Positions 1 through 5,378 of a stretch of 7,591 nucleotides of DNA are shown here, in pieces (position 1 is the stretch's first letter; the number at the start of each line of letters is the position of its first letter). Position numbers and translations under genes: made by a program. The notes beneath the pieces are model-generated. The model was given only the letters and a program-made list of their open reading frames with translations, did no database searches and was not told the origin of the DNA. Source of the stretch: an uncultured Coriobacteriaceae bacterium (GTDB lineage: Bacteria > Actinomycetota > Coriobacteriia > Coriobacteriales > Atopobiaceae); the NCBI GenBank assembly GCA_902766805.1, contig CACXFF010000001.1, positions 1 through 7,591 of the forward strand. The letters are read 5' to 3'.

Positions 1-408
1 ATGAACGAGAGCCGTGGTTGGGAGATCTATCCCAAGGGCATCTATGACTTCGGCATGAAGATGACGCGCGACTATCCCGAGCTGGACTGGTTCGTGAGCG
101 AGAACGGCATCGGCATCGAGGAACAGGACGCCGAGCGTGACGAGCAGGGGCGCATCGTGGACCCGTACCGCGTGGCGTTCGTGCGCGACCACCTCGCCTG
201 GATCGCCCGCGCCATCGAGGAGGGCGCGCGCTGCCGCGGCTACCATTATTGGGGTGTGATCGACTGCTGGAGCTGGAACAACGCGTTCAAGAACCGCTAC
301 GGCTTCATCGAGGTGGACCTGCAGCGCAACTACCAGCGCCGCTTCAAGCAGAGTGCCGACTGGCTGCGCGAGGTGACCGCGACCCGCACGCTGCACGCCG
401 ACATCTAG
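1..408 (+). CDS. GH1 6-phospho-beta-glycosidase, C-terminal part (5'-truncated by window)
   Basis: This is the last 135 residues of a family 1 glycoside hydrolase (full proteins are about 450-480 residues), so roughly the first 330 residues lie outside the window. The ATG at base 1 is most likely an internal Met. FVSENG at residues 31-36 is the GH1 nucleophile motif, with Glu34 as nucleophile; the acid/base NEP motif is upstream and not visible. The later segment WGVIDCWSWNNAFKNRYGF aligns with the aglycone/glycone-site block of GH1. The Glu that binds glucose O4/O6 in ordinary beta-glucosidases is Ser91 here, and Lys97 and Tyr100 follow. This Ser/Lys/Tyr pattern is typical of enzymes that hydrolyse 6-phospho-beta-glucosides or -galactosides delivered by a PTS, in the cytoplasm. 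Which sugar is cleaved cannot be told from this fragment. manA follows 71 nt downstream and may be co-transcribed. Confidence 0.93.
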   Translation: MNESRGWEIYPKGIYDFGMKMTRDYPELDWFVSENGIGIEEQDAERDEQGRIVDPYRVAFVRDHLAWIARAIEEGARCRGYHYWGVIDCWSWNNAFKNRYGFIEVDLQRNYQRRFKQSADWLREVTATRTLHADI

Positions 409-425
409 CCTGCTGGCCAGCGCTT

Positions 426-456
426 GTTACCGTGGAGCCTTTGGCTTCCCGGTAAC
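426..456 (+). other. Inverted repeat between the GH1 gene and manA
   Basis: GTTACCG (426-432) and CGGTAAC (450-456) are a perfect 7-bp inverted repeat. Inside it GGAGCC (434-439) can pair with GGCTTCC (443-449) around a TTT loop with one bulged T, so the transcript could form a long stem. No T-run follows, so it is not a typical intrinsic terminator. It ends 10 nt before the manA Shine-Dalgarno sequence and could be an mRNA processing or stability hairpin, or an operator. Its function is not known. Confidence 0.45.
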
Positions 457-479
457 ACGGAGAGAGAAAGGAGTCGGCG

Positions 480-1436
480 ATGGCCGACAACGAGAGGGGA
501 CTGATCTTCCTCAAGCCCGTGCTCAAGCCCACCATCTGGGGCGGGCGCAAGCTCGGGACCGATTGGGGCTACGAGCTGCCGGACGGCCCGGTAGGGGAGT
601 GCTGGGCGATCAGCGCCCACCCGCACGGCGACTGCGAAGTGGCCGAGGGACCGCTGGCGGGCAAGACGCTCTCCCAGCTCTGGGACGAGCGCCGCGACCT
701 TTTCGGCGACCTGGCGGGCGACCGCTTCCCGCTGCTCATCAAGGTGCTCGACGCCGAGGATGACCTGTCCGTGCAGGTGCACCCGGACGACGCCTACGCC
801 GCCGAGCACGAGAACGGCAGCCTGGGCAAGCACGAGTGCTGGTACATCCTGGACTCCCACCCGCACGCCCACATCGCCATCGGCCAAAAGGCGGCGAACC
901 GCGAGGAGTTCGCACGGCTCGCGGGAGAGGGACGTTGGGACGACCTGGTGAACGAGATCCCCATCTGGAACGGCGACTTCTTCGACATCAAGCCCGGCAC
1001 CATGCACGCGATCCTGGGCGGCACGCTGCTGCTGGAGACCCAACAGAGCTCCGACGTCACGTACCGCGTGTACGACTACGAACGCCGCCAGGCGGACGGC
1101 AGCCTGCGCGAGACCCACTTGGCCCAGGCGCTCGACGTGATCGACTACGTGACGCCGGCGCCCGAGAGCGGCGAGGTCACCGTGCCAGAGATCGACGGTG
1201 TGACCGACCTGCTGGAGTCCGACGACTTCTGCGTGCTGCGAGTGCGCGTGGACGGCAGCCACGTGCTGGCGCAGCCCTGGAGCTTCCTGTGCGTGAGCGT
1301 GGTGGACGGCGCGGGCAGCGTGACCTGCGGCGACGTGCGCCACGAGCTGCACAAGGGCAGCCACTTCGTTGCGCCGAGCGACTGCGGCGACCTGAGCTTC
1401 GAGGGCCGCATGGAGCTTGTCTGCAGCCACGTGTAG
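480..1436 (+). CDS. manA: Mannose-6-phosphate isomerase, class I
   Basis: Cytoplasmic zinc enzyme that interconverts mannose 6-phosphate and fructose 6-phosphate, feeding mannose into glycolysis or supplying mannose 6-phosphate for GDP-mannose. The 318-residue length fits the short bacterial (Bacillus ManA-like) class. The N-terminal stretch LKPTIWGG is characteristic. The expected zinc ligands are visible: Gln99 and His101 in SVQVHPDD, Glu119 in GKHECWY, and His176 in KPGTMHAILGG. Arg196 in TYRVYDYERR matches the active-site arginine. The C-terminal 80 residues form the usual second cupin-like part. The ATG is preceded by AAAGGAG (467-473) at 6 nt, a good Shine-Dalgarno sequence. The upstream neighbour is a phospho-beta-glycosidase, suggesting a sugar-phosphate operon; two hairpins after the stop probably end it. 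Confidence 0.96.
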   Translation: MADNERGLIFLKPVLKPTIWGGRKLGTDWGYELPDGPVGECWAISAHPHGDCEVAEGPLAGKTLSQLWDERRDLFGDLAGDRFPLLIKVLDAEDDLSVQVHPDDAYAAEHENGSLGKHECWYILDSHPHAHIAIGQKAANREEFARLAGEGRWDDLVNEIPIWNGDFFDIKPGTMHAILGGTLLLETQQSSDVTYRVYDYERRQADGSLRETHLAQALDVIDYVTPAPESGEVTVPEIDGVTDLLESDDFCVLRVRVDGSHVLAQPWSFLCVSVVDGAGSVTCGDVRHELHKGSHFVAPSDCGDLSFEGRMELVCSHV

Positions 1437-1442
1437 CGTTTG

Positions 1443-1475
1443 GGCGCGGGGGCGTGCTTGCGCCGCGCCATCTTT
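1443..1475 (+). terminator. Candidate intrinsic terminator of manA, first hairpin
   Basis: GGCGCGG (1443-1449) pairs perfectly with CCGCGCC (1463-1469) around a 13-nt loop and is followed by ATCTTT. It starts 6 nt after the manA stop codon. The T-tract is short, so termination may be partial. Confidence 0.5.
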
Positions 1476-1487
1476 CCAATTCGTGAA

Positions 1488-1526
1488 CCCCTGCGGGATT
1501 TGGCCCTGCCGCCCGCGGGGGTCTTT
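1488..1526 (+). terminator. Candidate intrinsic terminator of manA, second hairpin
   Basis: CCCCTGCGGG (1488-1497) pairs with CCCGCGGGGG (1512-1521): 10 bp with one G-U, 14-nt loop, followed by TCTTTA. Together with the hairpin just upstream this looks like a tandem terminator. Its tail overlaps the candidate -10 box of the next gene. Confidence 0.5.
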
Positions 1527-1531
1527 ATACT
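1526..1531 (+). promoter_or_regulatory. Candidate -10 box for the PurF-like gene
   Basis: TATACT matches the sigma-70-type -10 consensus at five of six positions. No convincing -35 hexamer sits at 16-18 nt; the nearest candidate, TTGGCC at 1500-1505, is 20 nt away. If used, transcription would start near 1538, leaving a leader of about 47 nt before the ATG at 1585. That argues against translation from the GTG at 1534. Confidence 0.4.
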
Positions 1532-1584
1532 AGGTGCGTCCGTTCGAGTCTGTTCTGCATCCGTCTGCGGATCTGGGGGTTCAC

Positions 1585-3006
1585 ATGGGCGCATTCTTTG
1601 GCGCGGTATCCAAGCGTGACGTGGTGCTGGACGTGTTCTTTGGGGTGGACTACCACTCCCATCTGGGCACGCGCCGCGCCGGTATGGTCATGTTCGACGC
1701 GCAGGACGGCTTCCAGCGCGAGATTCACTCCATCGAGAACACGCCGTTCCGGACCAAGTTCGAGCGCGACCTGCAGGAGTTCCATGGCACGAGCGGCATC
1801 GGCTGCATTTCCGACATGGACCCGCAGCCGCTGATGGTGCGCAGCCACCTGGGCGTGTTCACCCTTTCCACGGTGGGCCACATCAGCAACGAAGAGCAGC
1901 TCATCGAGACCTTCACCGGCATTGGCCACCAGTTCATGGCCATGTCGGATGGCGGCGTGAACCAGACCGAGCTCGTTGCGGCGCTCATCAACACGCAGGA
2001 CACGCTCGTGGAGGGCATCCAATACGCCCAAGACCAGATCGTCGGCTCGCTCACGCTGCTCATCATGACGTCCGACGGCGCGCTCATCGCCGCGCGCGAC
2101 AAGATGGGCCGTCTGCCCGTGCTCATCGGCCGCGACGACGACGGCTACTGCGTGACCTTCGAGAGCTTCGCGTACGGCAAGCTGGGCTACGTGGACGAGC
2201 ACGAGCTGGGGTCGGGCGAGATCGTGCGCATCACGGCCGACGGCTACGAGGTGTTGGCCGCGCCGCGCGACGAGATGCGCATCTGCGCCTTCCTGTGGGT
2301 GTACTACGGCTACCCCAATTCCAACTATGAGGGCGAGAACGTCGAGGTCATGCGCTACCGCAACGGCGCGCGCATGGCGGCCGACGAACGCGCCCGCGGC
2401 ACCCTGCCCGACGTGGACTACGTGGCAGGGGTGCCGGACTCGGGCCTGCCGCACGGCATCGGCTATGCCACGGAGTCGGGCAAGCCTTTTGCCCGGCCTT
2501 TCGTCAAGTACACGCCCACTTGGCCGCGCAGCTTCATGCCTGCCAACCAAGACGTGCGCAACCGCGTGGCCAAAATGAAGCAGGTGCCCGTGCCCGAGCT
2601 CATCAGCGGCAAGAAGCTGCTGTTCGTCGACGATTCCATCGTGCGCGGCACGCAGCTGCGCGAGACGGTGGAGTTCCTCTACGGCGCCGGCGCGGCCGAG
2701 GTGCACATCCGCAGCGCCTGCCCGCCCATCATGTACGGCTGCAAGTACCTGAGCTTCTCCCGGTCCAACTCGGACTACGAGCTCATTGCGCGCCGCAAGA
2801 TCCTGGAGCTGGAAGGCAGAGAGGGCGAGCAGCACATCGACGAGTACGCTGACGGGACCACCGAACGCGGCGGCTGCCTGCTGCGCAGCATCTGCGAGGA
2901 GATGGGCTTCGATTCGCTGAGCTTCCAGAGCCTCGACGGCATGCTCGACGCCATCGGCATCGACCGCGCCAAGGTCTGTACCTACTGCTGGAACGGCCGC
3001 GAATAG
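1585..3006 (+). CDS. PurF-like amidophosphoribosyltransferase lacking the glutaminase Cys nucleophile
   Basis: PurF family: glutamine PRPP amidotransferases make phosphoribosylamine, the first committed purine intermediate. I chose the ATG at 1585 (473 residues) because GGGGG (1575-1579) lies 5 nt upstream and the next residues align with the start of PurF; the frame is open back to a GTG at 1534. The N-terminal Ntn-hydrolase domain (about 1-215) is recognisable (HSHLGTRRAGM, residues 24-34). However, it begins Met-Gly-Ala-Phe-Phe-Gly where active PurF has Cys-Gly-x-Phe-Gly, and the HNGN oxyanion motif reads TVGH (96-99). The phosphoribosyltransferase domain keeps PDSG (284-287) and the PRPP loop FVDDSIVRGT (347-356). 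Cys234, Cys386, Cys465 and Cys468 match the [4Fe-4S] ligands of Bacillus-type PurF. From memory, proteins with this same N-terminus are annotated purF in several anaerobes. It may use free ammonia, or have another role; a canonical purF may exist elsewhere. Confidence 0.9.
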   Translation: MGAFFGAVSKRDVVLDVFFGVDYHSHLGTRRAGMVMFDAQDGFQREIHSIENTPFRTKFERDLQEFHGTSGIGCISDMDPQPLMVRSHLGVFTLSTVGHISNEEQLIETFTGIGHQFMAMSDGGVNQTELVAALINTQDTLVEGIQYAQDQIVGSLTLLIMTSDGALIAARDKMGRLPVLIGRDDDGYCVTFESFAYGKLGYVDEHELGSGEIVRITADGYEVLAAPRDEMRICAFLWVYYGYPNSNYEGENVEVMRYRNGARMAADERARGTLPDVDYVAGVPDSGLPHGIGYATESGKPFARPFVKYTPTWPRSFMPANQDVRNRVAKMKQVPVPELISGKKLLFVDDSIVRGTQLRETVEFLYGAGAAEVHIRSACPPIMYGCKYLSFSRSNSDYELIARRKILELEGREGEQHIDEYADGTTERGGCLLRSICEEMGFDSLSFQSLDGMLDAIGIDRAKVCTYCWNGRE

Positions 3007-3090
3007 CTTGGGCAGACTCCCAAGACGGGTGTGCCACCCTCGGCCTGTACTTGGGGGTGGCACACCTGTATTAGGACAAGTCTGCCAAAG
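3007..3090 (+). repeat. Nested palindrome between the PurF-like and SDR genes
   Basis: The inner dyad is GGTGTGCCACCC (3028-3039) with GGGTGGCACACC (3055-3066): 12 perfect bp, extendable outward to 15 bp (3025-3039 with 3055-3069, one G-U), loop of 15 nt. The outer dyad is GGCAGACT (3011-3018) with AGTCTGCC (3079-3086), extendable to 11 of 12 bp (3007-3018 with 3079-3090). The left outer arm can instead form a local hairpin, CTTGGG-CAGACT-CCCAAG (3007-3024). A six- to seven-T run follows at 3098-3103. It begins directly at the stop codon of the PurF-like gene. It may terminate that gene, possibly on both strands, or be a dispersed palindromic element. Confidence 0.6.
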
Positions 3091-3151
3091 TTAGATGTTT
3101 TTTACTCTTGGAGTGGGATACACTAGACAAGTTGGGTATACGTAGCGAGGC

Positions 3152-3967
3152 ATGCAACTCGCACGCAAGCACTCAGGAAAGGTGATTCCCACGGATCGTA
3201 ACTACTTCAACCTCAAGGACCAAGTCGCGCTCGTCACGGGCTGCTCCGGCGGCTTGGGCGTTCAGATGGCCAAGGCGCTCGCCAGCCAGGGCGCCAACAT
3301 CGTCGCCATCGCGCGCCGCAAGGAGAAGCTCGACCAGGTCTGCGCCGAGATCAGCGAGGAGTTCGGCGTGAAGACCCTCGCCGTGCAGTGCGACATCACC
3401 TCCACCGAGGCCGTCGAGGCCGCCGTGGATGCCGCGCTCGCCGAGTTCGGCCGCATCGACATCCTCATCAACAACGCCGGCACCGGCGCCGTGGCCCCCG
3501 CCGAGGACATCACCGACGAGCAGTTCGGCAACGAGATGCAGATCGACCTCTTCGGCTCCTTCCGCGTCGCCCGCGCCTGCGCCAAGAAGGCCATGATCCC
3601 CGCGCAGTACGGCCGTATCATCAACATCGCTTCCATGTACGGCCTGGTGGGCAACATGGTCGCCGGCTCCGCGCCGTATCACGCGGCCAAGGGCGGCGTG
3701 GTCAACATGACCCGCGCGCTGGCCGCCGAGTGGGGCAAGTACGGCATCACCGTCAACTCCATCTGCCCGGGCTACTTCTACACCGACCTCACCGTGGACA
3801 CGCTCAACAGCGACTTCTTCCAGGAGCACGCCAAGCGCACCATCCCCGAGGGCCGCTATGGCGAAGAGGGCGAGCTCGACGGCCTGGCCATCCTGCTGTC
3901 CAGCCCCTCCTGCAGCTACCTCACCGGCCAGAACATCGCCGTGGACGGTGGCTACACCTGCATCTAA
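3152..3967 (+). CDS. Classical short-chain dehydrogenase/reductase, gluconate 5-dehydrogenase-like
   Basis: A 271-residue cytoplasmic NAD(P)-dependent oxidoreductase of the classical SDR type. The Rossmann glycine motif is TGCSGGLG (residues 29-36), followed by NNAG (107-110), catalytic Ser161 (NIASMYG), Tyr176 and Lys180 (YHAAK), PGY (206-208), and the C-terminal VDGGY typical of the family. Beta-strand 2 ends ARR (54-56) rather than with an acidic residue, which favours NADP(H). The residue aligning with the tetrad Asn appears to be Asp132 (IDLFGSF). Overall resemblance is to gluconate 5-dehydrogenase / 3-oxoacyl-ACP-reductase-like SDRs; the substrate cannot be read from sequence, and sugar acids, polyols or steroids are all possible. 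The start is uncertain: the ATG has GAGG only 1 nt upstream, and an in-frame GTG at 3182 (11th codon) has AGGAAAG just before it. Monocistronic: palindrome upstream, terminator downstream. Confidence 0.93.
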   Translation: MQLARKHSGKVIPTDRNYFNLKDQVALVTGCSGGLGVQMAKALASQGANIVAIARRKEKLDQVCAEISEEFGVKTLAVQCDITSTEAVEAAVDAALAEFGRIDILINNAGTGAVAPAEDITDEQFGNEMQIDLFGSFRVARACAKKAMIPAQYGRIINIASMYGLVGNMVAGSAPYHAAKGGVVNMTRALAAEWGKYGITVNSICPGYFYTDLTVDTLNSDFFQEHAKRTIPEGRYGEEGELDGLAILLSSPSCSYLTGQNIAVDGGYTCI

Positions 3968-4033
3968 GCAGCTCCTGCGCCTAGCCCTGCGGTGACGCTC
4001 GTGCGACGCCGCGCGGGCTGCGTGACGATGCCG

Positions 4034-4067
4034 AGCCCGGGACCCTTATGCGGCCCCGGGCTTTTTT
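4034..4067 (+). terminator. Strong intrinsic terminator of the SDR gene
   Basis: AGCCCGGG (4034-4041) pairs perfectly with CCCGGGCT (4055-4062) around a 13-nt loop, followed by an uninterrupted run of six T (4062-4067). A weaker GC hairpin (GCCC/GCGG at 3984-3992 with CCGC/GGGC at 4009-4018) lies between it and the SDR stop codon. Confidence 0.88.
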
Positions 4068-4143
4068 CGTGGCGTGGGGCAGACGGCGCATGCCTATGCA
4101 TGAATGGTCCAGTGTTGCCAGTTGTGCACGATGCCGTACTGCG

Positions 4144-4171
4144 GTGTTACGGTTACGGAATTCGTGTTACG
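4144..4171 (+). promoter_or_regulatory. GTTACG direct repeats upstream of cbiM
   Basis: GTTACG occurs three times, starting at 4146, 4152 and 4166. The first and third are part of the longer identical octamer GTGTTACG (4144-4151 and 4164-4171), 20 nt apart start to start, about two helical turns. TACGAT at 4168-4173 is a possible weak -10 box overlapping the last copy; no clear -35 was found. The repeats lie 32-59 nt before the cbiM start, where a metal- or cobalamin-responsive repressor could bind. No NikR or cobalamin-riboswitch consensus is recognisable. Confidence 0.35.
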
Positions 4172-4188
4172 ATTGCGCGCGACAGATC

Positions 4189-4196
4189 GGAAGGAG
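4189..4196 (+). promoter_or_regulatory. Shine-Dalgarno sequence that fixes the cbiM start
   Basis: GGAAGGAG lies 6 nt before the ATG at 4203. The frame is open upstream to an ATG at 4104, but that start has no comparable ribosome-binding site and would bury the Met-His N-terminus that CbiM/NikM proteins use for metal binding. Confidence 0.85.
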
Positions 4197-4202
4197 CGTA
4201 TC

Positions 4203-5210
4203 ATGCACATTCCTGACAACTACCTTTCCCCCTCGACCGACGCGGTGCTCGGCGTGGCCATGGTGCCCATCTGGGGCTATTGCGCCAAAAAGGTCCACGA
4301 CAAGCTCGACGCCAAACAGGTCTCGTTCCTGGGGATGGCCGCGGCCTTCTCGTTCCTGCTCATGATGTTCAACGTGCCGCTGCCCGGCGGCACGACCGGT
4401 CACGCGGTGGGAGGCACGCTCATCGCGTTGCTCCTGGGTCCCGAGGCGGCGTGTCTGGCTGTCTCGGTCGCGCTGGCCATACAGGCGGTCATCTTCGGCG
4501 ACGGTGGCATCCTGGCCCTGGGCGCCAACTGCTTCAACATGGCGTTCGTCCTGCCCTTCGTGGGCATGCTCGTGTATCGTGCGATTGCGGGCACGGAGCC
4601 GAACGCGACCAGGCGGCGCGTGGCGATGTTCATAGGCGCCTACGTGGGCTTGGCGGTAGCGGCGCTCGTCGCGGCCATCGAGTTCGGCATCCAGCCCTTG
4701 TTGTTCACCGATGCGGCGGGCCAAGCGCTCTATTGTCCGTATCCGCTCTCCGTCTCCATTCCGGCCATGCTCATCCCGCACCTGCTCGTTGCGGGCGTGG
4801 TGGAAGGCGTGGCGACGGTAGCGATCTATGAGTTCGTGGCCAACGCGGCGCCCGAGTACGTGGTGGCCACGCCCGAAGGCCGCGGCAACGGCGGCGGTGG
4901 CTTGGCGTGGGTGGCCGGGCTCGTGGCGGTGCTGGCGGTCGCCACGCCACTCGGCCTGATCGCCCAAGGTACGGCTTGGGGCGAGTGGGGTGCCGACGAG
5001 ATTGCCGAGACCGGTGCGGGCTTCGTGCCTGCGGGGATGGCGAACGGCTTCGAGTGGAGCGCTGTGATGCCGGACTACAGCTTTGGCGGACTGCCCGACG
5101 CGGTCGCCTACATCCTGTCCGCCGTGGTGGGAATCGCGTGCTTGGTCATCATCTTCAAGCTGCTGAGCCTTGCGGCCAAACCGTCGGCGCCCGCCGCGGC
5201 CGCAGCGTAG
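4203..5210 (+). CDS. cbiM: ECF cobalt/nickel transporter substrate component CbiM with fused NikN/CbiN-like C-terminus
   Basis: Integral membrane substrate-binding (S) component of an energy-coupling-factor importer for Co2+ or Ni2+. From the chosen ATG the protein is 335 residues and starts Met-His-Ile-Pro, the conserved CbiM/NikM N-terminus. In NikM structures the metal is held by the Met1 amine, His2 and His67; here His2 and His67 (TTGHAVGG) are both present at those numbers. Hydrophobic segments lie roughly at 12-26, 41-58, 66-80, 82-98, 105-125, 139-160 and 184-212. After a Gly-rich linker (about 224-233) comes an extra region with two membrane segments (about 234-254 and 299-323) flanking a loop with GTAWGEWGADEI. 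This resembles the NikN/CbiN-like extension that replaces a separate small subunit. It is followed by cbiQ and cbiO, completing the transporter. Co2+ versus Ni2+ preference is not decidable from sequence alone. Confidence 0.93.
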   Translation: MHIPDNYLSPSTDAVLGVAMVPIWGYCAKKVHDKLDAKQVSFLGMAAAFSFLLMMFNVPLPGGTTGHAVGGTLIALLLGPEAACLAVSVALAIQAVIFGDGGILALGANCFNMAFVLPFVGMLVYRAIAGTEPNATRRRVAMFIGAYVGLAVAALVAAIEFGIQPLLFTDAAGQALYCPYPLSVSIPAMLIPHLLVAGVVEGVATVAIYEFVANAAPEYVVATPEGRGNGGGGLAWVAGLVAVLAVATPLGLIAQGTAWGEWGADEIAETGAGFVPAGMANGFEWSAVMPDYSFGGLPDAVAYILSAVVGIACLVIIFKLLSLAAKPSAPAAAAA

Positions 5211-5244
5211 CTGCGTGAGTGTCAGGGCTCGGAGGGCCCGCAGA

Positions 5245-5346
5245 GTCGAGAATCTGACCTGTGAGACGTAAGGAATTGTGCGCGTTGGCCCGAATTGGGG
5301 CCCAAAGGGTCGAGAATCTTGCCTGTGAGAGGGAAGATTCTCGACC
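5245..5346 (+). repeat. Direct repeat pair plus 13-bp perfect dyad between cbiM and cbiQ
   Basis: A 22-bp motif occurs at 5245-5266 and 5309-5330 with 20 of 22 matches: GTCGAGAATCT, two variable bases, CCTGTGAGA. The second copy also forms a perfect 13-bp inverted repeat, GGTCGAGAATCTT (5308-5320) with AAGATTCTCGACC (5334-5346), loop 13 nt. Between the copies TTGGCCC (5285-5291) can pair with GGGCCCAA (5298-5305) with one bulge. No T-run follows the dyad, so it is not a typical terminator. It ends 11 nt before the cbiQ Shine-Dalgarno sequence. It could be a dispersed palindromic repeat, an RNA processing site or an operator. Confidence 0.6.
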
Positions 5347-5357
5347 AACCTGTATCG

Positions 5358-5368
5358 GGAGGAAAGGA
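5358..5368 (+). promoter_or_regulatory. Ribosome-binding region of cbiQ
   Basis: GGAGGAAAGGA lies 10 nt before the in-frame ATG at 5379 (measured from its last base). The spacing is long if the GGAGG part is used and acceptable for AAAGGA. The nearer GTG at 5371 is out of frame with cbiQ. Confidence 0.6.
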
Positions 5369-5378
5369 CGGTGCGGCC

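Noticed and set aside
405..1430. Long antisense open frame (341 codons) opposite manA
   Set aside because: Ala/Arg/His/Val-rich, low-complexity translation with no recognisable domain, exactly opposite a well-supported gene; an expected artefact of high GC.
1525..3063. Antisense open frame of 512 codons opposite the PurF-like gene
   Set aside because: Length alone is striking, but the composition is His/Ala/Val/Arg-skewed, no motif is recognisable and the + strand gene has clear family motifs throughout.
3104..3124. ACTC-TTG-GAGT followed by TACACT as a MerR-type operator/promoter for the SDR gene
   Set aside because: The half-site resembles MerR-family operators, but no -35/-10 pair with the required 19-bp spacing can be placed around it.
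4104..4202. Upstream extension of cbiM to the ATG at 4104
   Set aside because: It would add a Cys-rich, non-conserved leader, covers the repeat/promoter region, lacks a good ribosome-binding site and would mask the Met1-His2 metal-binding N-terminus.
5211..5378. Riboswitch (cobalamin or NiCo type) between cbiM and cbiQ
   Set aside because: The structured region lacks any recognisable conserved core of those classes; a repeat/dyad explains it more simply.
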